A DNA stretch of 64,000 bases, from contig DASTNZ010000168.1 of the NCBI GenBank assembly GCA_035762665.1, positions 1 to 64,000 of the forward strand. The letters are read 5' to 3'. Both the position numbers and the translations under genes were made by a program. The stretch comes from JASLBX01 sp035762665. GTDB taxonomy: Bacteria; Actinomycetota; Actinomycetes; Jiangellales; Jiangellaceae. Below are positions 1 to 8,340 of this stretch, one piece after another; within the stretch, counting starts at the first letter, position 1; each line of letters opens with the position of its first letter. Under the pieces are notes generated by a model. That model was not told where the DNA came from and searched no databases. It worked only from the letters and a program-made list of their open reading frames with translations.

Positions 1-768
1 CAGGTCGATCGCCAGCCCGAGGTTGACGTGCTCCGGCTTGACCAGCATCGGCTTGCCGTCGACCTCGTCGTACGAATAGTTCATCTCCGGCATCTTGGCC
101 AGCGCCTTGACCAGGGCATAGCCGATGATGTGGGTGAACGACACCTTGCCGCCGCGGCCGCGCTTGAGGTGGTTGTTGATGACGATGCGGTTGTCGATCA
201 GCAACTTGGCCGGCACAGCCCGCACGCTGGTGGCCGTTGGCACCGTCAAACTGGTCTCCATGTTGGCGACCACCCGGGCCGCCGGTCCACGAAGCTTCTC
301 CTGCTCGGCGGCCGTAGCGTCCCCGACCGCCGGCGGCTTGGCCGCCGGGAGCGAACTGTCCCGCGTGGCGGCCTTCACCGCCGCCACAGCCGGCTTGGCC
401 GCAGCCTGAGGTGGTTGACCGATCGGTTTTCTGGTGGCCGGCGGTTGCTGCGGCCGGGTTGGCTCCGGTTCTGCCGCCGCAGGCCTCTCGGCCGGCTGAG
501 CAGGCCTCTGGGGCGCAGCGGTAGGTGCCGGTGTGGACGGAGCCGACCCAGTAGCCGGCTTCGACGTCGTGGTCACGGCGGTCTCCCTGGTGGGCGTGCT
601 TGACTTTGGAGTGGCGCGCTGGGCGGACTCGCGTCTCGCATAGTCGCGGAAGAACTCCGACCATGCTGTGTCTACCGTGCTCGGGTCCTCGAGCCAACTC
701 TGATAGAGCTCCTCGACGAGCCATTCGTTGGGTCCGAATCCCGTTTGCGGGCCGGTCTGCGGGGCCAC
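1..768 (-). CDS. kgd: Kgd-type 2-oxoglutarate decarboxylase/dehydrogenase, N-terminal part
   Basis: The gene is cut by the left edge; about 256 N-terminal residues are visible. In mycobacteria this protein is the E1 of the 2-oxoglutarate dehydrogenase complex with an E2-like acyltransferase domain fused in front. The sequence shows the short N-terminal helix (GFGPNEW, residues 10-16, then LVEELYQSWLEDP), a Pro/Ala-rich linker (about 60-160), and the start of the acyltransferase domain with NNHLKRGRGGKVSFTHIIGY and MNYSYDEVDGKP. The thiamine-binding E1 part lies outside the window. The start is taken as GTG at 768, because the frame is closed by TAG six codons upstream and the conserved GFGPNEW motif follows directly. 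No strong ribosome binding site is visible. Confidence 0.93.
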   Translation of the reverse strand, partial: MAPQTGPQTGFGPNEWLVEELYQSWLEDPSTVDTAWSEFFRDYARRESAQRATPKSSTPTRETAVTTTSKPATGSAPSTPAPTAAPQRPAQPAERPAAAEPEPTRPQQPPATRKPIGQPPQAAAKPAVAAVKAATRDSSLPAAKPPAVGDATAAEQEKLRGPAARVVANMETSLTVPTATSVRAVPAKLLIDNRIVINNHLKRGRGGKVSFTHIIGYALVKALAKMPEMNYSYDEVDGKPMLVKPEHVNLGLAIDL

Positions 769-780
769 CTCGGCGTTCGC

Positions 781-798
781 CTACTTCCAATGCGTCAT
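781..798 (-). other. Possible five-codon upstream ORF before kgd
   Basis: ATG-ACG-CAT-TGG-AAG-TAG reads MTHWK and ends 12 nt before the kgd GTG. Its final GGAAG could also serve as a weak ribosome binding site for kgd. It is probably fortuitous, but it is the only ATG in the kgd leader close to the start. Confidence 0.15.
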
Positions 799-871
799 GA
801 GTGAGCGCGTGCTGCAGTACAAGGCTAATCAACCAGGCCGACTTCGCGCAGGCTGAGAGCGACAGCCCAGA

Positions 872-2437
872 TCACAGCCCGAAGTCTGAGATTACCCGGT
901 GCGCACTGTTCCAGCCGGACGCGCCGATCACCGAACCGGCAGGGTGGCAACCCGCGCTGCCGGCGTAAAGACCGGACAGCCCGGTCTTGTACGGCACCCG
1001 GTCGGCGAAGGCCACTGTGTTGTCGACGTGGTGGATGTGCCCGCCGGTCATGCCGAAGCGCTCCTCGATGCCCGGGGGCGGCAGCACCAGCCGGTCGGCG
1101 ACGAGATCGGACGTCCCGGGGGCGAACTTATCGGCGATCGACAGCAGGTGGTCGGTGTACGGGTTGAGCGCCTCGTCCCAGGTTGTTCCGGCCGGTGAGT
1201 AAGGCACCGACTGGACGAACAACGCGGACGAGTGGTGGCCTGCGGCGTCCTGCAGAGACGGGTCGACGGTGGTGTGGACGTACCACTCCATGGTCGGAAA
1301 CTCTGGAAGCCGCCCTGCCTCGACGTCGTCCCACATCGCGCGTAGCGCGTCGAGTGGGCGGCCGGTCGCGTCCGGGAGGAGGTGGATGGTGGCGCCCCAG
1401 GGGTTCGGCGCGTCCGGCGGCAGACAGGCGAGGGTGGGCATGTCGCGCAAGGCCAGGTTGATCTTCATTGTGGTACCGGAACGTCGAATCCGCTCGAGTC
1501 GGGACGTCAGCGATTCGGGTGCGTGGTCTCCGGCGATGGCGGCCGTCCGCCACGGGTCGCAGGCAGCTAGGACGGCGCGAGCAGCGACCGATCGTCCGTC
1601 CGCCAGCACCACTCCGCTCGCTGCGCCGTCATCGACGATCAGCGACACGACCTCAGCGTCGGTGACAATCGCCGCGCCGTCCTTGCGTGCTGCCTCGGCA
1701 AACGCTCCTGATACCGCGCCCATGCCACCTTCGGCAACCATCCACGTCCCGTCGGAACCCGGCAGCCGGCACATGTTGTGAACGAGGAAGTTGTGGCCAG
1801 TGCCTGGGGTGTCGGGCCCGGCGGTGAGTCCGGACAGCCCGTCGGTGACGACATACATGGCCATCAGCAACTCGGACGAGAACTCGAAGCGAGACAGGTA
1901 GTCGACCACGGACCCGCGGACAAGTTCCACGAACACCGAGCGCAGGGAGGGGCGGACATACCGCTCGGCAGTGTCCTCGACCGAAAGCGGCTCGGCCAGC
2001 CACGCCGGCGCGAGGTCCGCACGGAGCGCGGCCAGCTCGGCCTGAAGTGCATCGTCAGCGCGGACGTCGTCAGCGGAGAACATCGTCTCCATCTGCGCCC
2101 GGGTGGCGGCTCGGTCGCTGCCGAACCACAGGTAGGGCCCGCCGAGCGTGGGGAGCACGTAGTGCGGATCGCGGCGGAGCGGTCGAACCGTCCCGCCGGC
2201 AAGTTCGAGCACCTCGGGCGGCATCAGCCCGAGCAAGTAAGCACCCGTCGAGTGGAGTAGACCGGGGACGGCGGGGAAGCATGCCTCGGTTCGGGTAGCT
2301 CCGCCAATGACGCCGGATCGCTCCAGAACGACCACGTCCAGGCCGGCTCGCGCCAGAACAGCAGCGGCAACAAGGCCGTTGTGGCCGGCTCCGATGACGA
2401 CGACATCGACCCGAGCTGGGGAGGAGGAAGCGCTCAT
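872..2437 (-). CDS. FAD-dependent oxidoreductase, phytoene-desaturase/PYROXD2-like
   Basis: A 521-aa flavoprotein of the phytoene dehydrogenase (CrtI-like) superfamily. The N-terminus has the dinucleotide-binding fold (VVVIGAGHNGLVAAAVLARAG, about residues 10-30), followed by an acidic strand end (VLERS) and GGATRTEA, typical of amine-oxidase/CrtI flavoproteins. The C-terminus has a second FAD contact (GLYAGSAGCHPAGSVIGASG, about 490-510). The closest named family I recognise is PYROXD2-like NAD(P)/FAD-dependent oxidoreductases, whose substrate is unknown. No carotenoid genes are nearby, so a role in carotenoid synthesis is not supported. It stands alone, divergent from the TPM/PspA operon. 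Confidence 0.85.
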   Translation of the reverse strand: MSASSSPARVDVVVIGAGHNGLVAAAVLARAGLDVVVLERSGVIGGATRTEACFPAVPGLLHSTGAYLLGLMPPEVLELAGGTVRPLRRDPHYVLPTLGGPYLWFGSDRAATRAQMETMFSADDVRADDALQAELAALRADLAPAWLAEPLSVEDTAERYVRPSLRSVFVELVRGSVVDYLSRFEFSSELLMAMYVVTDGLSGLTAGPDTPGTGHNFLVHNMCRLPGSDGTWMVAEGGMGAVSGAFAEAARKDGAAIVTDAEVVSLIVDDGAASGVVLADGRSVAARAVLAACDPWRTAAIAGDHAPESLTSRLERIRRSGTTMKINLALRDMPTLACLPPDAPNPWGATIHLLPDATGRPLDALRAMWDDVEAGRLPEFPTMEWYVHTTVDPSLQDAAGHHSSALFVQSVPYSPAGTTWDEALNPYTDHLLSIADKFAPGTSDLVADRLVLPPPGIEERFGMTGGHIHHVDNTVAFADRVPYKTGLSGLYAGSAGCHPAGSVIGASGWNSAHRVISDFGL

Positions 2438-2535
2438 GCGAACGGAGCGTACGTCTTCGCCGTTCCGGTGGCCGACCCAGGCCCTGCAGTCTTACGCTCG
2501 CTGGTGATCCACGGCTGACGGGGGGAGGGGTTGGC

Positions 2536-4542
2536 ATGCGGATGGGTGTGGCGTGTGGCGTGGGCGCTGCCACGCTGGCGCTGTGGCTGTCGATGCCAGG
2601 GGTAGCCAACGCTGACGAGCCGTTTGCGATCGAGGAACGGATCACGGACCGGGTAGATGCCCTGGGCGATCGCCGAGGAGAGGTCGAGGACGCGCTTGAC
2701 CGGCTCTTCGTGGACCACCGGCTGGATCTGTACGTCGTGTACGTCGACAACTTCTCCGGGATGTCGCGCGAGGAGTGGGCGGACACGACAGCTGAGCGCA
2801 GCCAACTCGGCATCAACGACGCGCTGCTCGCGGTGGCGACCGGCGAGCGTGTCTACCAGGTGTCGGTGGATCCGGAATACCCGCTGACCGACGAGCAACT
2901 ACGCGAGGTCGAGTCCGTCGCGATCGAGCCGGCGCTGCGCCAGAACGACTGGGCCGGTGCGGCAGTCGGCACGGCCACCGGACTCAGCGCGACCCTCAGC
3001 GGGCAGCAGGTGCAGCAGCCGGAGATCATTCCCGGTGAGGAATCACCCAGCGCGGAGGGCGGCTTCCCGTGGCTGCCGGTGATCCTCGTCGGTGTGGGTG
3101 TGGCGGGCGTGGGCGGCTACGCCTACGCACGGGCACGCCGCAGGCGATCGGCGAGTGTGAAGCCGTCCGGGATGACGCTCGAGCAACTGGACGCGCGGGC
3201 GAGCAGCCTGCTGGTGGAGACCGATGACGCGGTCAAGACCAGCGAGCAGGAGCTCGGCTTCGCCATCGCTCAGTTTGGCGAGGAGGCGGCTGCGCCGTTC
3301 GCCAAAGCGGTCGAGGAGGCAAGGGCCGGTCTCGCCGCCTCGTTCCGCGTCCGGCAGCAGCTGGACGATGCCATCCCCGAAGAGGACGCGACGCGTCGGC
3401 AGATGCTTGAGGAGGTCATCTCTCGTTGCGAGTCCGCCAACGAGTCCCTGGACGCGCAGGCAGACGCGTTCGATCGGCTCCGCGCCCTCGAGGAGAACGC
3501 GCCTGAGGTTCTCGCCGAAGTCGAGCAGCGCGCGGCCGAGCTCGGTCCCAGGGTCGCTGGCCTGACTGGGGCGCTCGACAGGCTGCGTGGGAAGTACGCC
3601 GAGTCGGCACTCGAGTCGGTGGCGAGCAACGACGAGCAGGCTAGGGAGCGGTTGGAGTTCATCGCAACGTCGGCTACTGACGCGCGCCGGCGGCTCGGCG
3701 CCGGAGACAGGGCCCGTGCGGCCGTAGCGGTGCTCGCTGCTCAGGAGGCGATGGGCCAGGCCACGCGGCTTGTAGAGGCGGTCGACCGGCTCGGCGCCGA
3801 CCTGGACGAGGCAACCGAGGGCCTGCGGACCGCATTGCAGGACACGACACAGGACCTGAGCGAGGCCAAGGCATTGCTGGGTGGTGACCCGGGGTCTCCG
3901 GAGCTGGTAAGCCGGGTGGCGTCGGCCGAACACGCGCTGACATCGGTGCAGCAAGAACTTGCCGGCGGCCGGTTCGACCCGCTGGCGGCCACGGAACGGA
4001 TCGAGCAGGCTCACGAGGCATTGTCAGCCGCGCTGCAAGGCGTGCGTGACGAGCAGGCTCGCCAGCAACGGGCCCGAGCCGTCCTGGACCAGACGATGCT
4101 CGCCGCGCGGAGCGAAATCGCCGCGACGCAGGACTTCATCACCACTCGCCGTGGTGGCGTCGGTAGCCAGGCCCGCACCCGCCTGGCCGAAGCGCAACGC
4201 CACCTGGAGCAGGCCATGGCGCTCGCTGAGCAGGACAATGCCGGGGCGGCGCTGCAACACGCCCAGCACTCGCGACAGCTGGCGAGCCAGGCCGGCCAAC
4301 TCGCGCGCAGCGACGTTGAGGCAATGCTGGGTCAGGGCGGGCCGTTCGGCGGCGGCAGTCCTGGCGGCGGGCTGGGCGGCGCGATTTTGGGCGGCATCCT
4401 CATCGACAGCATGCTGGGCGGCCGCCGCGGCGGTTGGGGAGGCTTCGGTAGTTCTCGGAGCCGGGGCGGCGGCGCCCGCAGCCCCGGAAGCTTCGGAGGG
4501 CGGGGCACCCGGGCTCGGCGGGGAGGTGGGGGCAGGTTCTAG
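2536..4542 (+). CDS. Secreted/membrane TPM-domain protein with coiled coil
   Basis: A 668-aa envelope protein. Residues 1-27 form a signal peptide (cleavage after GVANA). A TPM domain (TLP18.3/Psb32/MOLO-1 family) spans about 35-165, including LDLYVVYVDNFSGMS and ALLAVATGERVYQVSVDPEY. One membrane helix at about 177-198 is followed by a basic stretch (RARRRR). A long Ala/Glu-rich coiled coil (about 205-600) and a Gly/Arg-rich tail follow. The ATG is preceded by a GGGGGAGGGG Shine-Dalgarno-like run. It ends 58 bp before pspA on the same strand, so the two probably form an operon for membrane or envelope stress. The molecular role of bacterial TPM proteins is not settled. Confidence 0.85.
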   Translation: MRMGVACGVGAATLALWLSMPGVANADEPFAIEERITDRVDALGDRRGEVEDALDRLFVDHRLDLYVVYVDNFSGMSREEWADTTAERSQLGINDALLAVATGERVYQVSVDPEYPLTDEQLREVESVAIEPALRQNDWAGAAVGTATGLSATLSGQQVQQPEIIPGEESPSAEGGFPWLPVILVGVGVAGVGGYAYARARRRRSASVKPSGMTLEQLDARASSLLVETDDAVKTSEQELGFAIAQFGEEAAAPFAKAVEEARAGLAASFRVRQQLDDAIPEEDATRRQMLEEVISRCESANESLDAQADAFDRLRALEENAPEVLAEVEQRAAELGPRVAGLTGALDRLRGKYAESALESVASNDEQARERLEFIATSATDARRRLGAGDRARAAVAVLAAQEAMGQATRLVEAVDRLGADLDEATEGLRTALQDTTQDLSEAKALLGGDPGSPELVSRVASAEHALTSVQQELAGGRFDPLAATERIEQAHEALSAALQGVRDEQARQQRARAVLDQTMLAARSEIAATQDFITTRRGGVGSQARTRLAEAQRHLEQAMALAEQDNAGAALQHAQHSRQLASQAGQLARSDVEAMLGQGGPFGGGSPGGGLGGAILGGILIDSMLGGRRGGWGGFGSSRSRGGGARSPGSFGGRGTRARRGGGGRF

Positions 4543-4600
4543 ACGGGCTCGCACCGCGGCCCGCAGGTTCGTTTTCGTCCGGAAAGGCAGGAGCAGGACT

Positions 4601-5377
4601 ATGGGTAGACAATCCATTTTTAGCCGCGTGGCTCAACTCGCGAAGGCCAACATCAACGCGCTGCTGGACTCCGCCGAAGATCCGCAGAAGTTGCTCGACC
4701 AGATGGTTCGCGACTACACGAACAACATCGCCGAGGCCGAGCAGGCGATCGCGCAGACCATAGGCAACGTCCGCATGATGGAGGAGGACTTCGTTGCCGA
4801 CCAGAAGGCTGCCGCTGACTGGGGCCGCAAAGCCCTCGCGGCAAGCCAGAAGGCGGACGAGCTCCGCGCCGGGGGCAACGCCGCGGAGGCGGACAAGTTC
4901 GACAACCTGGCCAAGGTCGCCATAGGAAAGCAGATGAGCGTCGAGGCCGACCTGAAGGCCACGGAGCCCAACCTGCGCGCTCAGCAGGACGTCGTGGAGA
5001 GGTTGAAGTCCGGCCTCGAACAGATGAAGGGCAAGCTGCACGAACTCACCAGCAAGCGCGACGAACTCATCGCACGGGCCAACACCGCTCGAGCCACGGC
5101 TCAGATCCAGGATGCGGTCAAGAGCATCGACATCCTTGACCCGACTAGCGAGATCGGCCGGTTCGAGGAGAAGATTCGCCGTGAGGAGGCCAAGGTCCGC
5201 GGTCAGGCCGAACTCGCCGCATCCTCCCTGGACGCTCAGTTCGAGAGCCTCGAGGACGCCGACAAGCAAACCGAGATCGAGGCCCGTCTTGCCGCGTTGA
5301 AGGCCGGTCCTGTGGACGCCGCCACCGGCGCGCCCGAGCTGGGTACCAGTGCCTCTTACAACACGCAGACACCCTGA
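4601..5377 (+). CDS. pspA: PspA/IM30-family membrane-stress protein
   Basis: A 258-aa PspA/IM30 (ESCRT-III-like) protein. It begins with the typical amphipathic helix (SIFSRVAQLAKANINALLD) and the DPQKLLDQMVRDY motif, and is otherwise an almost continuous coiled coil with many Glu, Lys and Gln. There is no signal peptide or membrane helix, as expected for a cytosolic protein that binds the inner face of the membrane. The ATG at 4601 has GGAGCAGG upstream. The C-terminal tail is a short flexible Ala/Gly stretch. It follows the TPM gene closely; pairing of TPM and PspA genes suggests a joint role in membrane maintenance (inference). Confidence 0.92.
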   Translation: MGRQSIFSRVAQLAKANINALLDSAEDPQKLLDQMVRDYTNNIAEAEQAIAQTIGNVRMMEEDFVADQKAAADWGRKALAASQKADELRAGGNAAEADKFDNLAKVAIGKQMSVEADLKATEPNLRAQQDVVERLKSGLEQMKGKLHELTSKRDELIARANTARATAQIQDAVKSIDILDPTSEIGRFEEKIRREEAKVRGQAELAASSLDAQFESLEDADKQTEIEARLAALKAGPVDAATGAPELGTSASYNTQTP

Positions 5378-5380
5378 CGT

Positions 5381-5400
5381 TCGATCACGTTCGGCAGGCG
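5381..5400 (+). repeat. Copy A of a three-copy intergenic repeat
   Basis: TCGATCACGTTCGGCAGGCG lies 3 nt after the pspA stop. Near-identical sequence occurs at 25072-25090 and 50742-50760, always between genes and always in this orientation. Confidence 0.5.
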
Positions 5401-5406
5401 GCGCCC

Positions 5407-5438
5407 CGTACCTACAGGGCTACCTGCCTGTAGGTACG
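5407..5438. terminator. 12-bp stem hairpin after pspA
   Basis: Arms 5407-5418 and 5427-5438 (CGTACCTACAGG and its exact complement) enclose an 8-nt loop. No T-run follows, so it is either a terminator of the non-U-tract type or an RNA-stabilising hairpin at the end of the TPM-pspA transcript. Confidence 0.5.
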
Positions 5439-5498
5439 TCGTCACACCGAGTGGGCGGCCCACCTGAACAAGCAAATAGGCTGATCTTCTATGGACGT

Positions 5499-5568
5499 AT
5501 CTCAAGGATGTACCCTTGATTGAGGTCATACAAGGCTGGAGTCTTGATTAGCGCATCTCAAGGGTTGA
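5499..5568 (+). promoter_or_regulatory. Repeated operator-like sites upstream of the SatD-like gene
   Basis: TCAAGG (5502-5507) and CCTTGA (5514-5519) form a dyad. ATCTCAAGG occurs at 5499-5507 and again at 5555-5563, and two further CAAGG/CTTGA half-sites lie between them. The cluster ends just before the start codon of a protein with a C-terminal helix-turn-helix, which suggests autoregulation. Confidence 0.5.
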
Positions 5569-5570
5569 AC

Positions 5571-6167
5571 ATGGTGATCGTCATGACCATCGACCAGCGC
5601 GGCAGCCAGCGCGGCCGCGACCTGATCGACGAGCTGATCCGCGATCTGGCTGAGCTATTGCCGGCCGCCGCACTGGTCAGGCCGTTCGAGCGAACCGCAG
5701 GTGACGAAACACAGGGACTGCTCGCCAGCTCGCATTACGCGGTGACCGCGGCGCTGAAATTGGTGCGGGACGGCTCGTGGAGCGTCGGTTTGGGCGTAGG
5801 TCCGGTCCGGGGGCCGATTCCTGCCAGCGTTCGGGCGGCAACGGGTCCCGCCTTCGTTCACGCCAGAGAAGCAGTCGTCCGGGCCAAGTCCAGCCCGCGC
5901 CACCTCGCGGTCTCCGGACCGAATCCACGCACCTCTGGTGATGCCGAAGCATTGCTGGCACTGTTGGCCGCGATCGTTCAGCGGCGGAGCCGGCACGGCT
6001 GGGAGGTGGCCGACTTGATGGCAACCGGCATGACACAGCAGGAAGCGGCGATCCGCCTGGGCATCAGCCCGCAAGCAGTGAGTCAACGCCTGCATGCCGC
6101 GCTGTGGCATGAGCAACAGCGGGCTGAGCCGCTGGCGGCACGGCTCCTCGACGCGGCCGACTCGTGA
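5571..6167 (+). CDS. SatD-like protein with C-terminal helix-turn-helix
   Basis: A 198-aa protein resembling the SatD family (function not established). The core contains MTIDQRGSQRGRDLIDEL, PFERTAGDETQGLLASSHYA and a GPAFVHAREAV block. Near the C-terminus a helix-turn-helix (MTQQEAAIRLGISPQAVSQRL, about residues 150-170) suggests DNA binding. The ATG at 5571 is chosen because AAGGG lies 7 nt upstream and the family start resembles MVIVMTIDQRGS; an in-frame ATG at 5583 is also possible. The stop overlaps the next gene by 4 nt (GTGA), so the two are translationally coupled. Confidence 0.75.
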   Translation: MVIVMTIDQRGSQRGRDLIDELIRDLAELLPAAALVRPFERTAGDETQGLLASSHYAVTAALKLVRDGSWSVGLGVGPVRGPIPASVRAATGPAFVHAREAVVRAKSSPRHLAVSGPNPRTSGDAEALLALLAAIVQRRSRHGWEVADLMATGMTQQEAAIRLGISPQAVSQRLHAALWHEQQRAEPLAARLLDAADS

Positions 6168-6706
6168 CCGCCGCAACGCTGGTCGCGCTTGCAGTGCTGG
6201 CCCTCGGATGCGTGGCAATGTGGCTGCCACGAATCTCGCGCGGGCTCGACGGGCTGCCGTGGTGGGTGGCAGCAGGTGTTCCTGCTATGGGGCTTGCCGT
6301 GGTCGCGCTCCTGGCGTCCGGCGCGGACGGCGGCGACGACTACGCCGTCGTCCTGGCGTTCGTGATCGCCGTACTGGGCGGCGGCCCGGTCGCCACGGCG
6401 GTGCTGCGCGGTGCCGAGCATTCCGGCGTGCCGGACGTCAGTTACCCGGTCGAGACGCTCGAACCGGGAGAGCCGGAGACTTACTTGCGTGGCGGGCTGT
6501 GGATCGGGGCCTTTGAACGTGCGGCCATCGCGGCCAGCCTGCTGACCGGCCAGCCGGGCGGTATCGCGGTCGTAGTCGCTGTCAAAGGCCTGGGACGGTA
6601 CGCCGAGTTGAGAGCGCCCGGTGCCGCCGAACGGTTCATTATCGGTACCTTTGCCAGCTTCCTCTGGGCGGCCGGCGCCAGCGGTGTCGCCCTACTGATG
6701 CGCTGA
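6164..6706 (+). CDS. Small integral membrane protein partnered with SatD
   Basis: A 180-aa protein with about four or five hydrophobic segments (residues 3-21, 31-51, 58-78, 112-140 and 160-179). It starts with a GTG that overlaps the stop of the SatD-like gene, a common arrangement for these two genes in actinobacteria as I recall. There is no catalytic motif, and I cannot give it a function. An amphipathic, soluble loop around residues 85-105 (SGVPDVSYPVETLEPGEPE) separates the two hydrophobic halves. Confidence 0.7.
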   Translation: MTAATLVALAVLALGCVAMWLPRISRGLDGLPWWVAAGVPAMGLAVVALLASGADGGDDYAVVLAFVIAVLGGGPVATAVLRGAEHSGVPDVSYPVETLEPGEPETYLRGGLWIGAFERAAIAASLLTGQPGGIAVVVAVKGLGRYAELRAPGAAERFIIGTFASFLWAAGASGVALLMR

Positions 6707-6736
6707 GGGGTGCGGCCCGCCGATGGGAGAGGTGGG

Positions 6737-7522
6737 TTACCGGGCAAGGGCGTCGATCGACTTCATCTCTTCTGCCGACAGCTCGAAGTCAAAGACGTCC
6801 GCATTGCTCACCACCCGGTCATGCCGGGCCGACTTCGGGATTACCACGACCTCGTGCTGGATGTGCCAACGGATGACAACCTGGGCCGGGCCTTTGCCAT
6901 GCCGGGCGGCGATGTCGATCAAGGCGAGGTGGCTGAGCGTCCCGGCTCGGAACGGGCTGTAGCCCTCGACCACGATTCCGCGTTCTCGGTGCCCGCTGAG
7001 GATGTCGGCGTCGTACAGCAGCGGGCTCCACCTGATCTGGTTGACCTCCGGGGTAACGCCCGTGGCGGCGATCAGCGTGTCGATCTGGTCCAACGAGTAA
7101 TTGCTGACGCCAATCGCTCGGGCGAGCCCTTCCTCCCGAGCGTAGACAAACCTCTCCCAGGTGCTCACGCCGGGTTGCCCGCCCGGTGGCCAGTGGACAA
7201 GCCAGAGGTCGACATGATCGGTGCCGAGTGCGGCCAGGCTTTCGTCCAGCGTCCGCCGTTCTCGCCCGACGTGGCTTGGCGGGAGCTTGGTCGTGATGAA
7301 CACGTCGGTACGCGACAGCCCGCTGTCGCGTAACGCCTTGCCCACCTCGGTTTCGTTCCCGTACCCGGTGGCGGTGTCGATGTGCCGGTAGCCGGCGTCG
7401 AGCGCCCAGCTGATCGCCTGGGTGGCCGATCGCCCGGACAGGCGCCAAGTGCCGATGCCGAGCAGGGGCAGCCGGGCGCCACCGGACAGCTCGAGTGCAG
7501 GTTCGGCGAACGAAGCGGTCAT
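6737..7522 (-). CDS. Aldo/keto reductase
   Basis: A 261-aa NADPH-dependent aldo/keto reductase, AKR3/AKR5-like in length. The catalytic tetrad is present: Asp49 and Tyr54 in HIDTATGYGNE, Lys79 in ITTKLPPS, and His110 in LWLVHWPP. The cofactor-binding end is IPKSARHDRV. The ATG at 7522 is used because TAGGAC lies six bases upstream; a GTG two codons earlier (7528) is the alternative. The physiological aldehyde or ketone cannot be read from the sequence. The gene is convergent with the SatD operon and divergent from nothing close, so it appears monocistronic. Confidence 0.9.
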   Translation of the reverse strand: MTASFAEPALELSGGARLPLLGIGTWRLSGRSATQAISWALDAGYRHIDTATGYGNETEVGKALRDSGLSRTDVFITTKLPPSHVGRERRTLDESLAALGTDHVDLWLVHWPPGGQPGVSTWERFVYAREEGLARAIGVSNYSLDQIDTLIAATGVTPEVNQIRWSPLLYDADILSGHRERGIVVEGYSPFRAGTLSHLALIDIAARHGKGPAQVVIRWHIQHEVVVIPKSARHDRVVSNADVFDFELSAEEMKSIDALAR

Positions 7523-7612
7523 TCTCACGTCCTACCCGACCGCGATGTCGCCTGTCACATCTGACCGGGGCTACACCTGGCGATGAGCCACGCACCGGTC
7601 AGGTCGGCTGCC

Positions 7613-8113
7613 TCATGTGAGCAGGGCGACCGGGCACACCATCCCGAATTCGGGCACGGTGGGGTCAGAAGGCAGGGGCTGCCGCTCCCCAGTGAGAACG
7701 AAGCCGGACTTCTCGTAGAACCGCTTGGCGTGTTCGTTGTTGCCGGCCACCCAGAGATGAAGGCGATTCGCTCTCTGTTCCGTTGCCCAGGCAAGGACGG
7801 CACGGACCAGATCTGCCGCGACGCCGGAGCCGCGGACTTCGGGATCGACCCACATCGCGACCAGTTCGACGGCGCCGTCGCTGGGCGGCAAGCCGCTACA
7901 GATTCCGACCGTCGTGCCGTTGGTTCGAGCGAGGAACGTGGCACTACCACTGGTGAGTCGCTGCACCCATTCAGCGTCGTCGAATGCGGCCTCACGCTCG
8001 TAGGTTGAGGCGAACGCATACGGTGCGTTTCGCAGCGCCCGCAACCGGACGGTACGCACCTCCGCCAAGTCGGCGAGGGTTGCCTCGCGAATCTCGACTC
8101 TGGACCGCAACAC
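7613..8113 (-). CDS. GNAT-family N-acetyltransferase
   Basis: A 166-aa acetyl-CoA-dependent GNAT acetyltransferase. It shows the N-terminal VEIREATLADLAEVRTVRLRAL and the acetyl-CoA loop ELVAMWVDPEVRGSGVAADLV (motif A, RGSG), then NNEHAKRFYEKSGFVLTGER (motif B). The start is GTG at 8113: GACAAT lies six bases upstream, matching the leaderless pattern seen in this window, and the length fits the family. The acceptor substrate is unknown. The gene is divergent from the DUF885 gene with a 227-bp gap. Confidence 0.85.
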   Translation of the reverse strand: MLRSRVEIREATLADLAEVRTVRLRALRNAPYAFASTYEREAAFDDAEWVQRLTSGSATFLARTNGTTVGICSGLPPSDGAVELVAMWVDPEVRGSGVAADLVRAVLAWATEQRANRLHLWVAGNNEHAKRFYEKSGFVLTGERQPLPSDPTVPEFGMVCPVALLT

Positions 8114-8340
8114 TCCGCGATTGTCGCAGTTCGGCAGTGTGGACGCGACGATCACGTATGCCGGAGCGCATGCCTGCCGCGTGCAATGCGTTCTCGGCCG
8201 CTGTCCGGGGACTCGAGGCATCGGGCGACATCTCGGAGAAGTCGGTCCGCCCGGGACACCAATGCCCGATCGTTCGCGGGATTCGCGTCCCGCGCAGGCC
8301 CGCCGAAGGCTGTCGGATCGGTCGGGCAAGATTGGCTGGC

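Noticed and set aside
1..600. Plus-strand frames over the left edge (28-603, 125-409)
   Set aside because: They are antisense of the kgd N-terminus, whose acyltransferase motifs are unmistakable.
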